From positions 1-55,782 of the forward strand of contig VGVT01000001.1 of assembly GCA_016873935.1 (NCBI GenBank): a DNA stretch of 55,782 bases. The letters are read 5' to 3'. The notes below the pieces were generated by a model, which was given only the letters and a program-made list of their open reading frames with translations, ran no database searches and was not told the origin of the DNA. Position 1 is the stretch's first letter; the number at the start of each line of letters is the position of its first letter. Of this stretch, positions 1 through 8,359 are shown one piece after another. Made by a program: the position numbers and the translations under genes. Origin of the DNA: Betaproteobacteria bacterium (GTDB lineage Bacteria > Pseudomonadota > Gammaproteobacteria > Burkholderiales > Thiobacillaceae).

Positions 1-242
1 GCCGACATCCTCTCCCGAAGGCATCAGGCGCGACACGCCGCCAAGGTCGGCCACACCAGGAAACAACAGCGATTACATCTCCAGCCTACGCCTGCCGTTG
101 GGCCGGGGGGAATCTGACAAAGTAGAATTAAGTAGCATGCGCTGCATCGGCGCGCGTCCGGCTTTCCGGAGAGGAGAACGGGGGGCTGCGCAGGCCCGAA
201 GGCTTGACGCTTCGCTTTCATGAACCGGAAAGGAGTCCCGCG
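1..242. other. Leader or intergenic segment at the left edge
   Basis: No gene could be assigned here. Several frames are open across the first 100 bases on both strands, so the end of a neighbouring gene may enter from the left, but nothing is recognisable. A possible sigma-70 promoter for the following gene is TTGGGC at 98-103 and TAGAAT at 123-128, with a long 19-bp spacer, so it is weak evidence. About 110 bases of GC-rich leader then precede the next start. Confidence 0.4.
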
Positions 243-2108
243 ATGTTGGACCAAGACCATCGGACCTCTGTGTCCAGGAGCGCCTCGCTGCGTCTGTTCA
301 TCCTGCTCTTCACCCCGGTGGCGCTGCTGATCCTCGGCGGGGCATGGTATGTCGGCAAGGAACGCATCGAAGAGGAGGTCGCCCTCATCCGCACCAGCGA
401 AATCGCCAACGTGGTGATGGGCGTGCGGCGCCTGGATGACGAATTGCACACGCCGCTCAACCAGTTGCGGCTGCTCGCCGGCGAGGACGCGTTGCGCCGC
501 GCCGTCGAAACGGAAGGCGCGCGCGAGTTGCGCGAGCTGGAGTCGAGCTTCGCCCGGCTCATCGCCTACACCGGCCACTACGACAAGGTCCGCTGGATCG
601 ACGAGCAGGGGCGCGAACGGGCGCGCGTCAACAACGTCGCCGGCCAGGCGCAGGTGGTGGGGCCGGAATATCTGCAGCGGGTGGCGGACACGCATTACTT
701 CAAGGCGGGCGTGCAACTGCCCGCGGGGCAGGTCCATGTTTCGCCGCTCGACCTCAATGTCGAGCATGGCAAGCTGGAGACCCCGCGCCGGCCTGTGTTG
801 CGCCTGATCACCCCGTTGCACGGCGCCGACGGCGCGGCGCGCGGCATCCTGGTGCTCAACGTGGCCGGCCAGGCCCTGCTCGATGCCTTTACCGACAGCC
901 TGGTGGAGATCCGCGACCACGCCATGCTGGTGAACGCTGACGGCTACTGGCTGAAGCACCCCAACTCCGCCCTGGAATGGGGCTTCCTGTTCAATCGGCA
1001 GGACACTTTGGGCAACCACCACCCCGAGGCCTGGCAGGCTATCCGCGCCATCCCCTCAGGCCAGGACGAACTCGCCGATGGTTTGTGGACCTGGAGCACC
1101 GTGTATCCGCTGAAGCAGGAGGATGCGCAGGCGGCCTCCGCCCCGCCCACCTGGCTGGTGGTCAGCCATCTGTCCCGGCAGCATCTCGAAGCGCTGCGGC
1201 AGGCCGCGTGGCGCAGCGTGGGGGTCTACATGTTCGTCCTCCTGGCCGTCTACGCGGCCATCGCCGTCTGGCTGACCCGAGCCGTGTCCGAACGCACGCG
1301 GGCCATGGCCGCGGCCGCCCAGGCTCAGGCCGAGGCGGAGGCGGCGCAGCGCGTGAGCCAGGCCAAGGAACGCTTCCGCCTGGTGGTGGAAGCGAATATC
1401 AACGGCCTGCTGGTGGTGGACAGGGAAGGCCGTATCGTCCTGGTCAATCCCGCCCTGGCGGCGATGTTCGGCTATGCCAGGGAGGAACTCGTCGGCCAGC
1501 CGCTGGACATGCTGCTGCCGGAAGCCGGCCGCAGCTTCCATGCCGGCTACTTCGCCGCCTACCTGCGTGATCCCGAGGCGCGTCCGATGGGCGTGGGACG
1601 AGAACTGTACGGCCGGCGCAAGGACGGCAGCCTGTTCCCCATTGAGATCAGCCTTAGCCCATTCCGTGAGAACGGCGAGCTGTTCGTCGATGCCTTCGTC
1701 GCCGACATCTCCGAGCGCAGGCGCGGCGAGCTCCTGCACCGGCGCATCGAGGCACGGCTGCAACTGATGATGCAGACCAATCCCAACGGTCTGCTGGTGG
1801 TCGATGACCAGGGCGCCATCGAGATGGCCAATCCGGCCCTGGAGCGCATGTTCGGTTATGCGCCGGGGGAACTGCTGAACCAGTCGCTGGAACGCCTGCT
1901 GCCGGTCGATCTGCGGCAGCGCCACGCCCAGTTGCGTGAGGGCTACATGCGGCAGCCCTCGATCCGCGCCATGGGTGACGGCATGGTCCTGCACGGCCTG
2001 CGCAAGGACGGCGCCACCATCCCGGTGCGGGTGAGCCTGGCGTGCTTTGTCGAGGAGGGGAGAACCTACGCCCAGGCCACCGTGATCGACGCCAGCGGCC
2101 GGGGCTGA
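243..2108 (+). CDS. Membrane-anchored sensor protein with two PAS domains and no output domain
   Basis: This protein probably senses an extracellular or redox signal at the inner membrane. From the N terminus, a membrane helix (about residues 15-35) is followed by a periplasmic domain of roughly 270 residues resembling a double-Cache sensor, a second helix (about 325-350), a short alanine/glutamine-rich coiled coil, and two PAS domains (about 375-500 and 505-620). Each PAS domain has the signature of a GLLVVD strand, a NPAL helix start and an RKDG turn. I chose ATG 243 because AAAGGAG lies at 229-235; TTG 204 is in frame but has no such site. The protein stops right after the second PAS domain, where a GGDEF, EAL or kinase domain would be expected. 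It may signal through a partner protein or be a truncated relic. Membrane PAS sensor is secure; the ligand is unknown. Confidence 0.85.
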   Translation: MLDQDHRTSVSRSASLRLFILLFTPVALLILGGAWYVGKERIEEEVALIRTSEIANVVMGVRRLDDELHTPLNQLRLLAGEDALRRAVETEGARELRELESSFARLIAYTGHYDKVRWIDEQGRERARVNNVAGQAQVVGPEYLQRVADTHYFKAGVQLPAGQVHVSPLDLNVEHGKLETPRRPVLRLITPLHGADGAARGILVLNVAGQALLDAFTDSLVEIRDHAMLVNADGYWLKHPNSALEWGFLFNRQDTLGNHHPEAWQAIRAIPSGQDELADGLWTWSTVYPLKQEDAQAASAPPTWLVVSHLSRQHLEALRQAAWRSVGVYMFVLLAVYAAIAVWLTRAVSERTRAMAAAAQAQAEAEAAQRVSQAKERFRLVVEANINGLLVVDREGRIVLVNPALAAMFGYAREELVGQPLDMLLPEAGRSFHAGYFAAYLRDPEARPMGVGRELYGRRKDGSLFPIEISLSPFRENGELFVDAFVADISERRRGELLHRRIEARLQLMMQTNPNGLLVVDDQGAIEMANPALERMFGYAPGELLNQSLERLLPVDLRQRHAQLREGYMRQPSIRAMGDGMVLHGLRKDGATIPVRVSLACFVEEGRTYAQATVIDASGRG

Positions 2109-2112
2109 ACAG

Positions 2113-2133
2113 GGGAGGGGCGTTGCCCCTCCC
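2113..2133. terminator. GC-rich hairpin between convergent genes
   Basis: A perfect 9-bp stem (GGGAGGGGC and its complement around a GTT loop) lies between the convergent PAS-sensor and iron-binding-protein genes. Neither side has a good T-run, so termination is plausible but not certain. Confidence 0.5.
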
Positions 2134-2139
2134 GCGCCC

Positions 2140-3168
2140 TTACTTCCAGCCGGCGCGGTCGATGAAGCGCTGCGCCTTGGGGGTGTACTGCGCCAGGACG
2201 CCGGCCGGCAACTGGTCCACCTTGAACTTGCCAAGGGCGTCCAGCTGCTTGTTGTCCAGCTTGGCGGAGGCGACCACCGGCCATTCGTTGTTGCCGTTGG
2301 CGAAATAGGCCTGGGCTTCGTCCGAGGCCAGGTATTCCAGGAACTTCACGGCCGCCGCCTTGTTGGGCGCGTTCTTCAGCATGCCGCCACCGGAGATATT
2401 GACGTGGGTGCCCTTGCCCTTCTGGTCCGGGAAGACGATGCCCACCTTCTGCACCACCTCCTGGTCGGCCGGTTTGTCCGAGGCCATCAGGCGGGCGTAG
2501 TAGTAGTGGTTGCTGATCGCCACGTCGCATTCGCCGGCAGCGACGGCGCGGATCTGGTCGGTATCGCCGCCCTTGGGCGCGCGCGCCAGGTTGGCGACGA
2601 TGCCGCGCGCCCAGTCGAGGGCGTTTTCGTCGCCGGTGTTGTAGATCGTCGAGGCCATCAGTGTGCGGTTGTAGACGTGTCCACCGCTACGCACGCACAG
2701 CTTGCCTTTCAGCTTGGGGCTGGCCAGGTCGGCGTAGTTCTGCACGTCGTTGGCATTGATCTTGGCCTTGTTGTAGGCGATGACGCGCGCCCGGTAGGAG
2801 AAGCCGAACCAGCGGTTGTCCTCGCCGCGGAACTGCTTGGGGATGCGTTGTTCGATGGCTTTCGAACGTACCGGGGCGAACAGACCGGCCTCGTCGGCCG
2901 CCTGCAGGTTGGCGGCGTCGACGGTGATGAACACGTCGGCGGGGCTGGCCGCGCCTTCGCGGCGGATGCGCTGGATCAGTTCGTCTTCCTTGCCGTCGAT
3001 GCGGTTGATGCGGATGCCGGTGGCCTTGGTGAAGTTGGCGTAGAGGACTTCATCGGTCTGGTAATGCCGCGAGGAATACAGGTTGAGCACGCTTTCCTGG
3101 GCGAGGGCGGGTTGCGCCGCGCCGATCAGCAGGGCGCCGACGAGGGCAAACAGAGAGCTACGGTTCAT
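2140..3168 (-). CDS. Periplasmic Fe(III)-type ABC transporter substrate-binding protein
   Basis: A 342-residue FbpA/FutA/AfuA-type periplasmic binding protein, expected to bind ferric iron and hand it to an inner-membrane ABC permease. It begins with a clear Sec signal peptide ending in ALA (about residues 1-23). It continues with NLYSSRHYQTDE, the usual start of the mature FutA-like fold, and carries the family stretch FVTVDAANL-like (here VFITVDAANLQ) and a YYYARL segment with tandem tyrosines of the kind used for metal binding. ATG 3168 was chosen because an AGGA site lies just upstream and the signal peptide starts there; the frame extends 33 codons further without a signal-like start. 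No permease or ATPase gene is adjacent, so it is an orphan here. A Fur-like site upstream supports iron control. Confidence 0.88.
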   Translation of the reverse strand: MNRSSLFALVGALLIGAAQPALAQESVLNLYSSRHYQTDEVLYANFTKATGIRINRIDGKEDELIQRIRREGAASPADVFITVDAANLQAADEAGLFAPVRSKAIEQRIPKQFRGEDNRWFGFSYRARVIAYNKAKINANDVQNYADLASPKLKGKLCVRSGGHVYNRTLMASTIYNTGDENALDWARGIVANLARAPKGGDTDQIRAVAAGECDVAISNHYYYARLMASDKPADQEVVQKVGIVFPDQKGKGTHVNISGGGMLKNAPNKAAAVKFLEYLASDEAQAYFANGNNEWPVVASAKLDNKQLDALGKFKVDQLPAGVLAQYTPKAQRFIDRAGWK

Positions 3169-3227
3169 AACGGGTTCCTGGGTTGAGTTGAGCAGGCCGC
3201 GAGCGGCACCCTGGCATGATAAACACA

Positions 3228-3265
3228 AATAGGAATGGTTATCAACCGATATGCGAATAATTCCC
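3228..3265 (-). promoter_or_regulatory. Putative Fur-box region upstream of the iron-binding protein gene
   Basis: Read on the minus strand, this AT-rich stretch contains GAATTATTCGCAT followed by TTGATAACCATTCC. Both resemble halves of the Fur consensus, which is built of GATAAT hexamers. It lies 60-95 bases upstream of the start codon, where a promoter would be. The match is partial and judged by eye. Confidence 0.45.
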
Positions 3266-3319
3266 AAGTGATGCTGTCCCTTTGCGACAGGAAGCGATGT
3301 GGAAGAAGCGGGGTGGAGC

Positions 3320-3982
3320 TCAGTTTCCGCCGAGGCGGAAGCGCATGAGGGTGTTGAGGCGACCTTCGAACCAGGCGTCGTAGCCGACCTCGGTCGCGCT
3401 GACTTCCACGTTGAAGCCCGGCTGCTGGGGTGGGGTCAGGCCCAGGAAGCGCAAGCCGGGGTGTTCGATGCGCACCCGCATGCTGACCCGCATGGGGTAG
3501 AAGCCGTCGAGGAACTGGCGCATGTAGGGACCGTTGGCCAGGCTGTAAACACCCTCGCCGTCATTCGCCAGGGCCATGGTCTCGCCGCGGATGCAGATTA
3601 GAGCGTCGCGCGCGATCTGTTCCATCTGCACCGTGTTTTCATGCACCCAGGCCCTGCCGATGTTCTTGCTTTGCAGGATGCTGAGCGCGCGGATGCGTTC
3701 CGGCCGGTAGACGATCTGCAGGCTGGCCACCGCGTCCAGGTGGTGATGGCATTGTTCCAGGCCGACCCAACCACTGCTCAGGCTGTCGCGCGTGATGACA
3801 ATCTTGTTCTGGTGGTGGTGCACCGGCCTGGCAGGCGGGGTGGCGAGAAAGTTGAGGGCGCCCTCGTTGACGTCGGCGACACTCTTGAAGAAGAGTTCCT
3901 CCTCAGTGGGGGTCGCCCAGGCGGCCGCGGCCGCGAGGAACAGCAGAAGCGCAAAAGTGAACTTATTCGACGGGCAACACAC
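3320..3982 (-). CDS. Exported protein of unknown function, partner of the NlpC/P60 gene
   Basis: I do not recognise this 220-residue protein. It has a hydrophobic signal peptide ending WATP (about residues 8-24), then a soluble region with two histidine clusters (HHH near residues 54-56 and CHHH near residue 80). Four cysteines can be seen: two at the extreme N terminus, one before the second histidine cluster and one in the middle. No membrane anchor follows the signal peptide, so a periplasmic or envelope location is likely. The only start upstream of the signal peptide is GTG 3982, which overlaps the end of the upstream NlpC/P60 gene by 20 bases and has no visible Shine-Dalgarno sequence. 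Translation is therefore probably coupled. Co-transcription suggests a role in cell-wall turnover, but that is inference. Confidence 0.7.
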   Translation of the reverse strand: MCCPSNKFTFALLLFLAAAAAWATPTEEELFFKSVADVNEGALNFLATPPARPVHHHQNKIVITRDSLSSGWVGLEQCHHHLDAVASLQIVYRPERIRALSILQSKNIGRAWVHENTVQMEQIARDALICIRGETMALANDGEGVYSLANGPYMRQFLDGFYPMRVSMRVRIEHPGLRFLGLTPPQQPGFNVEVSATEVGYDAWFEGRLNTLMRFRLGGN

Positions 3983-4466
3983 GGCGCGCGCCGTTGAAGC
4001 GGGAAGCCCAGTACTTCTGGTCCATGCGCGAGACGGTCACGGCCTTGTGGCGGGTGCTGCTGGCGTGCACGAATTCGCCGTTGCCCTTGTAGATGCCGAC
4101 ATGGGAATTGGGCTGGCGCCGGGTGTTGAAGAACACCAGATCACCCGGCTTGAGTTCGGACTTCGCCACCGACTCGCCCAGCCTGCTCATGTCGCGCGCG
4201 CTGCGCGGCAGGGTCAGGTCGGTGGTTTCCTTGTAGACGTGCTTGACGAAACCGCTGCAATCGACGCCCTGATCGGGATTGCTGCCGCCGAACTTGTAAG
4301 GTGTGCCCAGCATGCTGAGGGCCTTGAGGATGGGCCGGGCGGTGGCCTTGAGGTCGTCGATCAGACCGGAATCGGCCTCGGTTTCCGTCGCACTGGCGGT
4401 CGGCAGGACGATCAGCGCCGTCAGCAGGAGGCCAAGCGTGGTCAAACGTTTCGGCAGGGAAGACAT
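3963..4466 (-). CDS. Exported NlpC/P60 family peptidoglycan endopeptidase
   Basis: A 167-residue hydrolase of the C40 family, which cuts gamma-D-glutamyl-diamino acid bonds in peptidoglycan stem peptides. It has a Sec signal peptide (residues 1-26, ending ASA) and then one catalytic domain. The catalytic cysteine is C70 in VDCSGFV. The histidine is H122 in SHVGIY and the third polar residue is H134 in FVHAS. There is no SH3 or LysM targeting domain, so it is a minimal member of the family. The gene is divergent from the helical protein gene at 4581 and is followed by a translationally overlapping exported protein of unknown function. Confidence 0.92.
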   Translation of the reverse strand: MSSLPKRLTTLGLLLTALIVLPTASATETEADSGLIDDLKATARPILKALSMLGTPYKFGGSNPDQGVDCSGFVKHVYKETTDLTLPRSARDMSRLGESVAKSELKPGDLVFFNTRRQPNSHVGIYKGNGEFVHASSTRHKAVTVSRMDQKYWASRFNGARRVLPVE

Positions 4467-4580
4467 GCGCGGCTTGTCGGAAAATTTGACACAAAAAGTG
4501 CGGCGATTAAGCCATCAAAGCGGCAAGCTTGTCTACTATGGTAGTGTGACTGTTAACAACCAACATGAAGGAGATATTCC

Positions 4581-5216
4581 ATGTCCATGGAAAATAAGCA
4601 AGAAGTTGCCGAAGCCATTCGTGCGTCCGCAGGCGATGACGCGCAATTGCGGGAAAAAGTACGCGCCCTGGTCATGAAGGCGCTAGTCGATCACCAGGCC
4701 GATCCGGCCGCCATCCGCGAGATCATGCGCGACACCCTGGAGGGCGTCGGGGATGGCCTCATGGCGCGCGGCAACCAGGCCAGCGGCGCCCTGCGCGAGG
4801 CGGTGGTGGGTATGGACGAGGCGGTGGGACGCTCGGTGTACGCCATGCAGATGGCGATGGAGGAGGCCTGGGGCATGGGCCAGAACTTCGCCGCCACCGA
4901 CATGAAGGCGACCATGAGTCAGTTCAAGGGCCTGGAAGACGATCTGCTCGCCACGCTGAAGGAGGCTTCGAGCAAAACCCAGGGCTGGCTGCAGGGCGAG
5001 TACGCCGACCTCGCCACCCATCTGGCGCGCACCGGCACCGATACCGGCAGCCAGGTGCTGGCGGTGATGCAGAAACTGAACAGCCGCATGGCGGGTGTGG
5101 TGGTCGGCTCCGGCGCGGACACCATGGCCACCGCCTCGGAAGCGCGGCAGCGCCTGACCGCCGTCGCCTCCGGCATCCTGCGGGGTCTCGCCGACGCCCT
5201 CGATTCCAAGCGCTGA
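4581..5216 (+). CDS. Helical protein of unknown function, phasin-like in composition
   Basis: A 211-residue, almost wholly alpha-helical protein rich in alanine, methionine and glutamine, with no signal peptide or membrane helix. The N-terminal half contains acidic amphipathic helices; the middle (about residues 65-115) is methionine-rich (YAMQMAMEEAWGMGQ). I see no catalytic motif. It resembles the small DUF6781-type proteins that I recall next to ABC1 kinase genes in betaproteobacteria, and its composition is like a phasin or apolipoprotein, but neither link is proven. The start is secure: AAGGAG lies at 4568-4573 and ATG at 4581. The gene ends 12 bases before an ABC1/UbiB-type kinase and probably forms an operon with it. 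Confidence 0.75.
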   Translation: MSMENKQEVAEAIRASAGDDAQLREKVRALVMKALVDHQADPAAIREIMRDTLEGVGDGLMARGNQASGALREAVVGMDEAVGRSVYAMQMAMEEAWGMGQNFAATDMKATMSQFKGLEDDLLATLKEASSKTQGWLQGEYADLATHLARTGTDTGSQVLAVMQKLNSRMAGVVVGSGADTMATASEARQRLTAVASGILRGLADALDSKR

Positions 5217-5228
5217 CCGCGCCCCCCG

Positions 5229-6908
5229 ATGCTGCGTGAAACCCTGTCCATGGTGCGGGATCTCTCGCGCCTGCACGAGATCGCGTCGGTACTGATCCGC
5301 TACGGCTGGGGGGACATGGTCCGCCTGCTGGGGGTGTCCCACCTGCTGGAGCGGGCCGGTCGCCTGCTGCACTGGCAGACCTCCAACGACATCACCCGGC
5401 TCGACTTGCCGGTGCGCATCCGCATGGCCCTCACCGACCTGGGGCCGACTTTCGTCAAGCTTGGGCAGATCCTAGCCACTCGCGTCGATGTGTTCCCGCC
5501 GGCCTGGATCAGGGAGTTCGAACAACTGCACAGCCACGTGCCGCCGGTCCCGTTCGAGCTGATGCGGCCGGAACTGGAGCGGGTCTGGGGCGGCAAGGTG
5601 GAGGACGTGCTCGGCGACTTCCAGACCGAGCCTTTCGCCGCCGCTTCCATCGCCCAGGTGCACCGGGCGCGCCTGCCGGACGGCACGCCGGTGGTGGTGA
5701 AGATCCGGCGTCCCGACATCCTGCCCAAGATCGAGGCCGACCTGCGCATCCTCAATCATCTCGCCCGCCTGATCGAATTGCAGATGCCGGATTTGCGCCG
5801 CTACCGGCCGGCGCAGATCGTCGGCCAGTTGAAGCGCTCGCTGCTGCGCGAATTCGACCTGATCAAGGAGGCGCGCAACCTGGAGTCCTTCGCCGAGCGC
5901 TTCAGCCAGGACGACACCGTGCGCGTGCCGCGGGTGTACTGGCCATACTGCGGCGAGACGGTCAACGTGCAGGAGGAGTTGATCGGCATTCCCGGCAGCG
6001 ACATCGAGCGTGCCCGCGCCGAGGGCTATGACCTCGGCCTGATGGCGGCGCGCGGCGCCGACGCGGTGCTTCGCATGATCCTCATCGACGGCTATTTCCA
6101 CGCCGATCCACACCCGGGCAATGTCGTCTACCTGCCCGGCGATCGACTCGGCCTGCTGGATTTCGGCATGGTCGGGCGCATCACCGACAGCCGCCGCGAA
6201 CAACTCATCGATTTCCTGGAAGCCCTCATCAAGAAGGACGAGGCCGGCATGCTCAACGTGCTGGTGCAGTGGTCGGGCGATGCCGAGATCGACGAGGATC
6301 ACCTCGCCTACGACATCTCGGAGATGGTGTTCGGTTACGACAACCTGACCCTCAAGGACATCCGCGTCGGCGCGCTGCTCAACGAGGTCACCACGGTCAT
6401 GCGCGACAACCATCTGTCGCTGCCGCCGGATCTCACCCTGTTATTCAAGGCGCTGATCACCCTGGAAGGGCTGGGCTACCAGCTCAACCCGGATTTCCAC
6501 ATGGTCGACCACATGACGCCCTTCGTGCGGCGGGTCATGGAGGCGCGCTATGCGCCGCAGGCCCTGGCGCGGCGCGCCCGCCACGGCTTGCGCGAGATCG
6601 CCGAGATCGTCATCGGTCTGCCGCGCGACGTCGCCCGCCTGTTCCGCATGGCCCGCCGCGGGCGCTTGCGCATCGATCTGGATCTCAAGCGGCTCGACCA
6701 TTTCGGCCTGCAACTCGACCAGGCCGCCAACCGCCTGACCATGGGGGTATTGACCGCCTCGCTGGTGGTGGGCTCTAGCATCATCATGACCGTGGAGGGC
6801 GGCCCCGAACTGTTCGGCCTGCCCCTGTTCGGTCTGCTCGGCTTCGTCGTCGCCTTCTTCAACAGCCTCTGGATCCTCTATTCCATCTGGCGTTCCGGCC
6901 GCGATTGA
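5229..6908 (+). CDS. ABC1/UbiB family atypical kinase
   Basis: A 559-residue member of the ABC1/ADCK/UbiB family. These membrane-associated atypical protein-kinase-like ATPases are needed for ubiquinone synthesis or lipid homeostasis. The family KxGQ motif is at residues 77-80 (KLGQ), followed by the alanine-rich loop (AAASIAQVH) that replaces the glycine loop. The catalytic region reads FHADPHPGN, and the metal-binding aspartate is in LLDFGMVG. Two hydrophobic helices close the protein (about residues 505-525 and 530-553), as in UbiB. It is not beside ubiE or ubiJ here but follows a helical protein, so it may be a UbiB paralogue rather than the ubiquinone-specific enzyme. The start could also be the methionine at residue 8. 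Confidence 0.88.
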   Translation: MLRETLSMVRDLSRLHEIASVLIRYGWGDMVRLLGVSHLLERAGRLLHWQTSNDITRLDLPVRIRMALTDLGPTFVKLGQILATRVDVFPPAWIREFEQLHSHVPPVPFELMRPELERVWGGKVEDVLGDFQTEPFAAASIAQVHRARLPDGTPVVVKIRRPDILPKIEADLRILNHLARLIELQMPDLRRYRPAQIVGQLKRSLLREFDLIKEARNLESFAERFSQDDTVRVPRVYWPYCGETVNVQEELIGIPGSDIERARAEGYDLGLMAARGADAVLRMILIDGYFHADPHPGNVVYLPGDRLGLLDFGMVGRITDSRREQLIDFLEALIKKDEAGMLNVLVQWSGDAEIDEDHLAYDISEMVFGYDNLTLKDIRVGALLNEVTTVMRDNHLSLPPDLTLLFKALITLEGLGYQLNPDFHMVDHMTPFVRRVMEARYAPQALARRARHGLREIAEIVIGLPRDVARLFRMARRGRLRIDLDLKRLDHFGLQLDQAANRLTMGVLTASLVVGSSIIMTVEGGPELFGLPLFGLLGFVVAFFNSLWILYSIWRSGRD

Positions 6909-7211
6909 TCTGAATCATCCCGCCGAATCGATGATTCCGGCTCACCCCCGCATATTTGGTTACAATTTTTCTTTCAGGGGTGAACGATGACATTTCCCGC
7001 AGGAACCACCGGCTTACGTTTCCCGGCCCAGCGCATGCGCTGCGTCGGGGTGTGCCGCTTGCCGGGACATTGCCCACCCGCACCCGCTAGCGGGCAACGC
7101 GTCGATTCGCGCCAGGCTCCGTCCGGCGAAGCTTCCCCCGAAGCGGCGAGACACTAGCCGCCGCCAAGGACATCGCAAAGCAAGACTCCCACTCGAAGGA
7201 AAGCACGCATC
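6909..7211. other. Intergenic leader between the ABC1 kinase and serC
   Basis: This 303-base gap carries a perfect 7-bp inverted repeat (GAATCAT at 6912-6918, ATGATTC at 6931-6937) just after the kinase gene. A TACAAT hexamer at 6961-6966 could be the serC operon -10, but no good -35 lies at the right distance. The stretch from 6980 to 7210 would then be an unusually long leader of more than 200 bases, with several GC-rich palindromes (for example TTGCCC at about 7069 pairing with GGGCAA at about 7092). It also contains a small open frame, listed separately. Confidence 0.5.
6987..7157 (+). CDS. Possible 56-residue leader ORF upstream of serC
   Basis: ATG 6987 follows AGGGGTGAACG, a passable Shine-Dalgarno sequence, and opens a 56-codon frame ending at TAG 7155-7157, 54 bases before serC. 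The product is rich in proline, arginine and glycine with three cysteines and matches no family I know. The composition looks like translated GC-rich leader, so it may be only an unused frame or a short regulatory upstream ORF. I list it because the position and start context are suggestive. Confidence 0.2.
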   Translation: MTFPAGTTGLRFPAQRMRCVGVCRLPGHCPPAPASGQRVDSRQAPSGEASPEAARH

Positions 7212-8294
7212 ATGGAACGCATCTACAACTTCAGCGCCGGCCCGGCGGTATTGCCCCGTGAAGTCCTCGAACAGGCCCGCGACGAGCTGGTCAACTGGCA
7301 GGGCTGCGGCATGTCGGTCATGGAAATGTCCCACCGCGGCAAGGAATACATGGGCATCCAGGCCCAGGCCGAGGCCGACCTGCGCGAGCTGATGGGCATT
7401 CCCGCCAATTACAAGGTGCTGTTCGTGCAGGGCGGCGCCTCCAGCCAGTTCGCCATGGTTCCCATGAACCTGCTGCGCGGAAAGGCTTCCGCCGATTACC
7501 TGAACACCGGCGAGTGGTCGAAGAAGGCCATCAAGGAAGCCAAGAAGTACGGCGCCGTGAACGTGGTGGCGAGTTCCGAGGACAAGAATTTCTCCTACGC
7601 GCCCACCCAGGATGCCTGGAAGCTGGACCCCAACGCCGCCTACGTCCATTACACCCCCAACGAGACCATCGGCGGCGTGGAGATCTTCTGGACCCCCCAG
7701 ACCGGCGACGTGCCCCTGGTCGCCGACATGTCCTCCACCATCCTGTCGCGTCCCATCGACGTCTCCAAATATGGCGTGATCTACGCCGGCGCGCAGAAGA
7801 ACATCGGCCCGGCCGGAGTCACCGTGGTCATCGTGCGCGAGGATCTGATCGGCCAGACCGTGGCCGGCACGCCGACCATGTTCGACTACAAGATCCACGC
7901 CGACAACGAATCCATGTACAACACGCCGCCCACCTACGGCATCTACACCGCCGGCCTGGTGTTCAAGCTGCTGAAGGCCAAGGGCGGTTTGAGCGCGATG
8001 GAAAAGACCAACCGCCAGAAGGCCGCTTTGCTCTACGACTACATGGATTCCACCGGCTTCTACAATTCGCCGGTAGCGAAGGAAAACCGCTCCCTCATGA
8101 ACGTGCCCTTCACCCTGAAGGACGCCACCCTCGACGAGGACTTCCTCAAGGGCGCCAAGGCGCGCGGTCTGGTGCAGTTGAAGGGCCACCGTTCCGTTGG
8201 CGGCATGCGCGCCTCCATCTACAACGCCATGCCGGTCGAAGGCGTGCAGGCGCTGGTGGAGTACATGAAGGAGTTCGAGAAGGCGCGCGGCTGA
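7212..8294 (+). CDS. serC: Phosphoserine aminotransferase
   Basis: This 360-residue PLP-dependent class V aminotransferase converts 3-phosphohydroxypyruvate and glutamate to phosphoserine. It also acts in pyridoxine synthesis. Family landmarks are the N-terminal FSAGPA, the phosphate-cup stretch QGGASSQF (about residues 74-81), the GEWS segment, and the PLP-binding lysine K196 in AGAQKN. Length and end (MKEFEKARG) match the bacterial enzyme. It heads an amino-acid operon followed directly by a phosphoglycerate dehydrogenase, so two successive steps of serine synthesis are encoded side by side. The ribosome site GAAGGA lies just before the ATG. Confidence 0.98.
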   Translation: MERIYNFSAGPAVLPREVLEQARDELVNWQGCGMSVMEMSHRGKEYMGIQAQAEADLRELMGIPANYKVLFVQGGASSQFAMVPMNLLRGKASADYLNTGEWSKKAIKEAKKYGAVNVVASSEDKNFSYAPTQDAWKLDPNAAYVHYTPNETIGGVEIFWTPQTGDVPLVADMSSTILSRPIDVSKYGVIYAGAQKNIGPAGVTVVIVREDLIGQTVAGTPTMFDYKIHADNESMYNTPPTYGIYTAGLVFKLLKAKGGLSAMEKTNRQKAALLYDYMDSTGFYNSPVAKENRSLMNVPFTLKDATLDEDFLKGAKARGLVQLKGHRSVGGMRASIYNAMPVEGVQALVEYMKEFEKARG

Positions 8295-8311
8295 GCCCGG
8301 CCCCGTCCACG

Positions 8312-8332
8312 GCCGGCGCCACGCGCCGGCCT
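8312..8332 (+). terminator. Strong hairpin between serC and the phosphoglycerate dehydrogenase gene
   Basis: A perfect 9-bp GC stem (GGCCGGCGC, loop CAC, then its complement) is followed by TGTCTTTGTTT. The T-run is interrupted, so it may only attenuate transcription or protect the 3' end of the serC message rather than stop the operon. Confidence 0.45.
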
Positions 8333-8359
8333 GTCTTTGTTTCCGGAGAGCACAGCACC

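Noticed and set aside
204-242. TTG 204 as the start of the PAS sensor
   Set aside because: No ribosome site precedes it, whereas ATG 243 has AAAGGAG at the right distance.
24-1022. A 332-codon minus-strand frame opposite the PAS sensor
   Set aside because: Shadow frame; the plus-strand PAS domains and ribosome site are clear.
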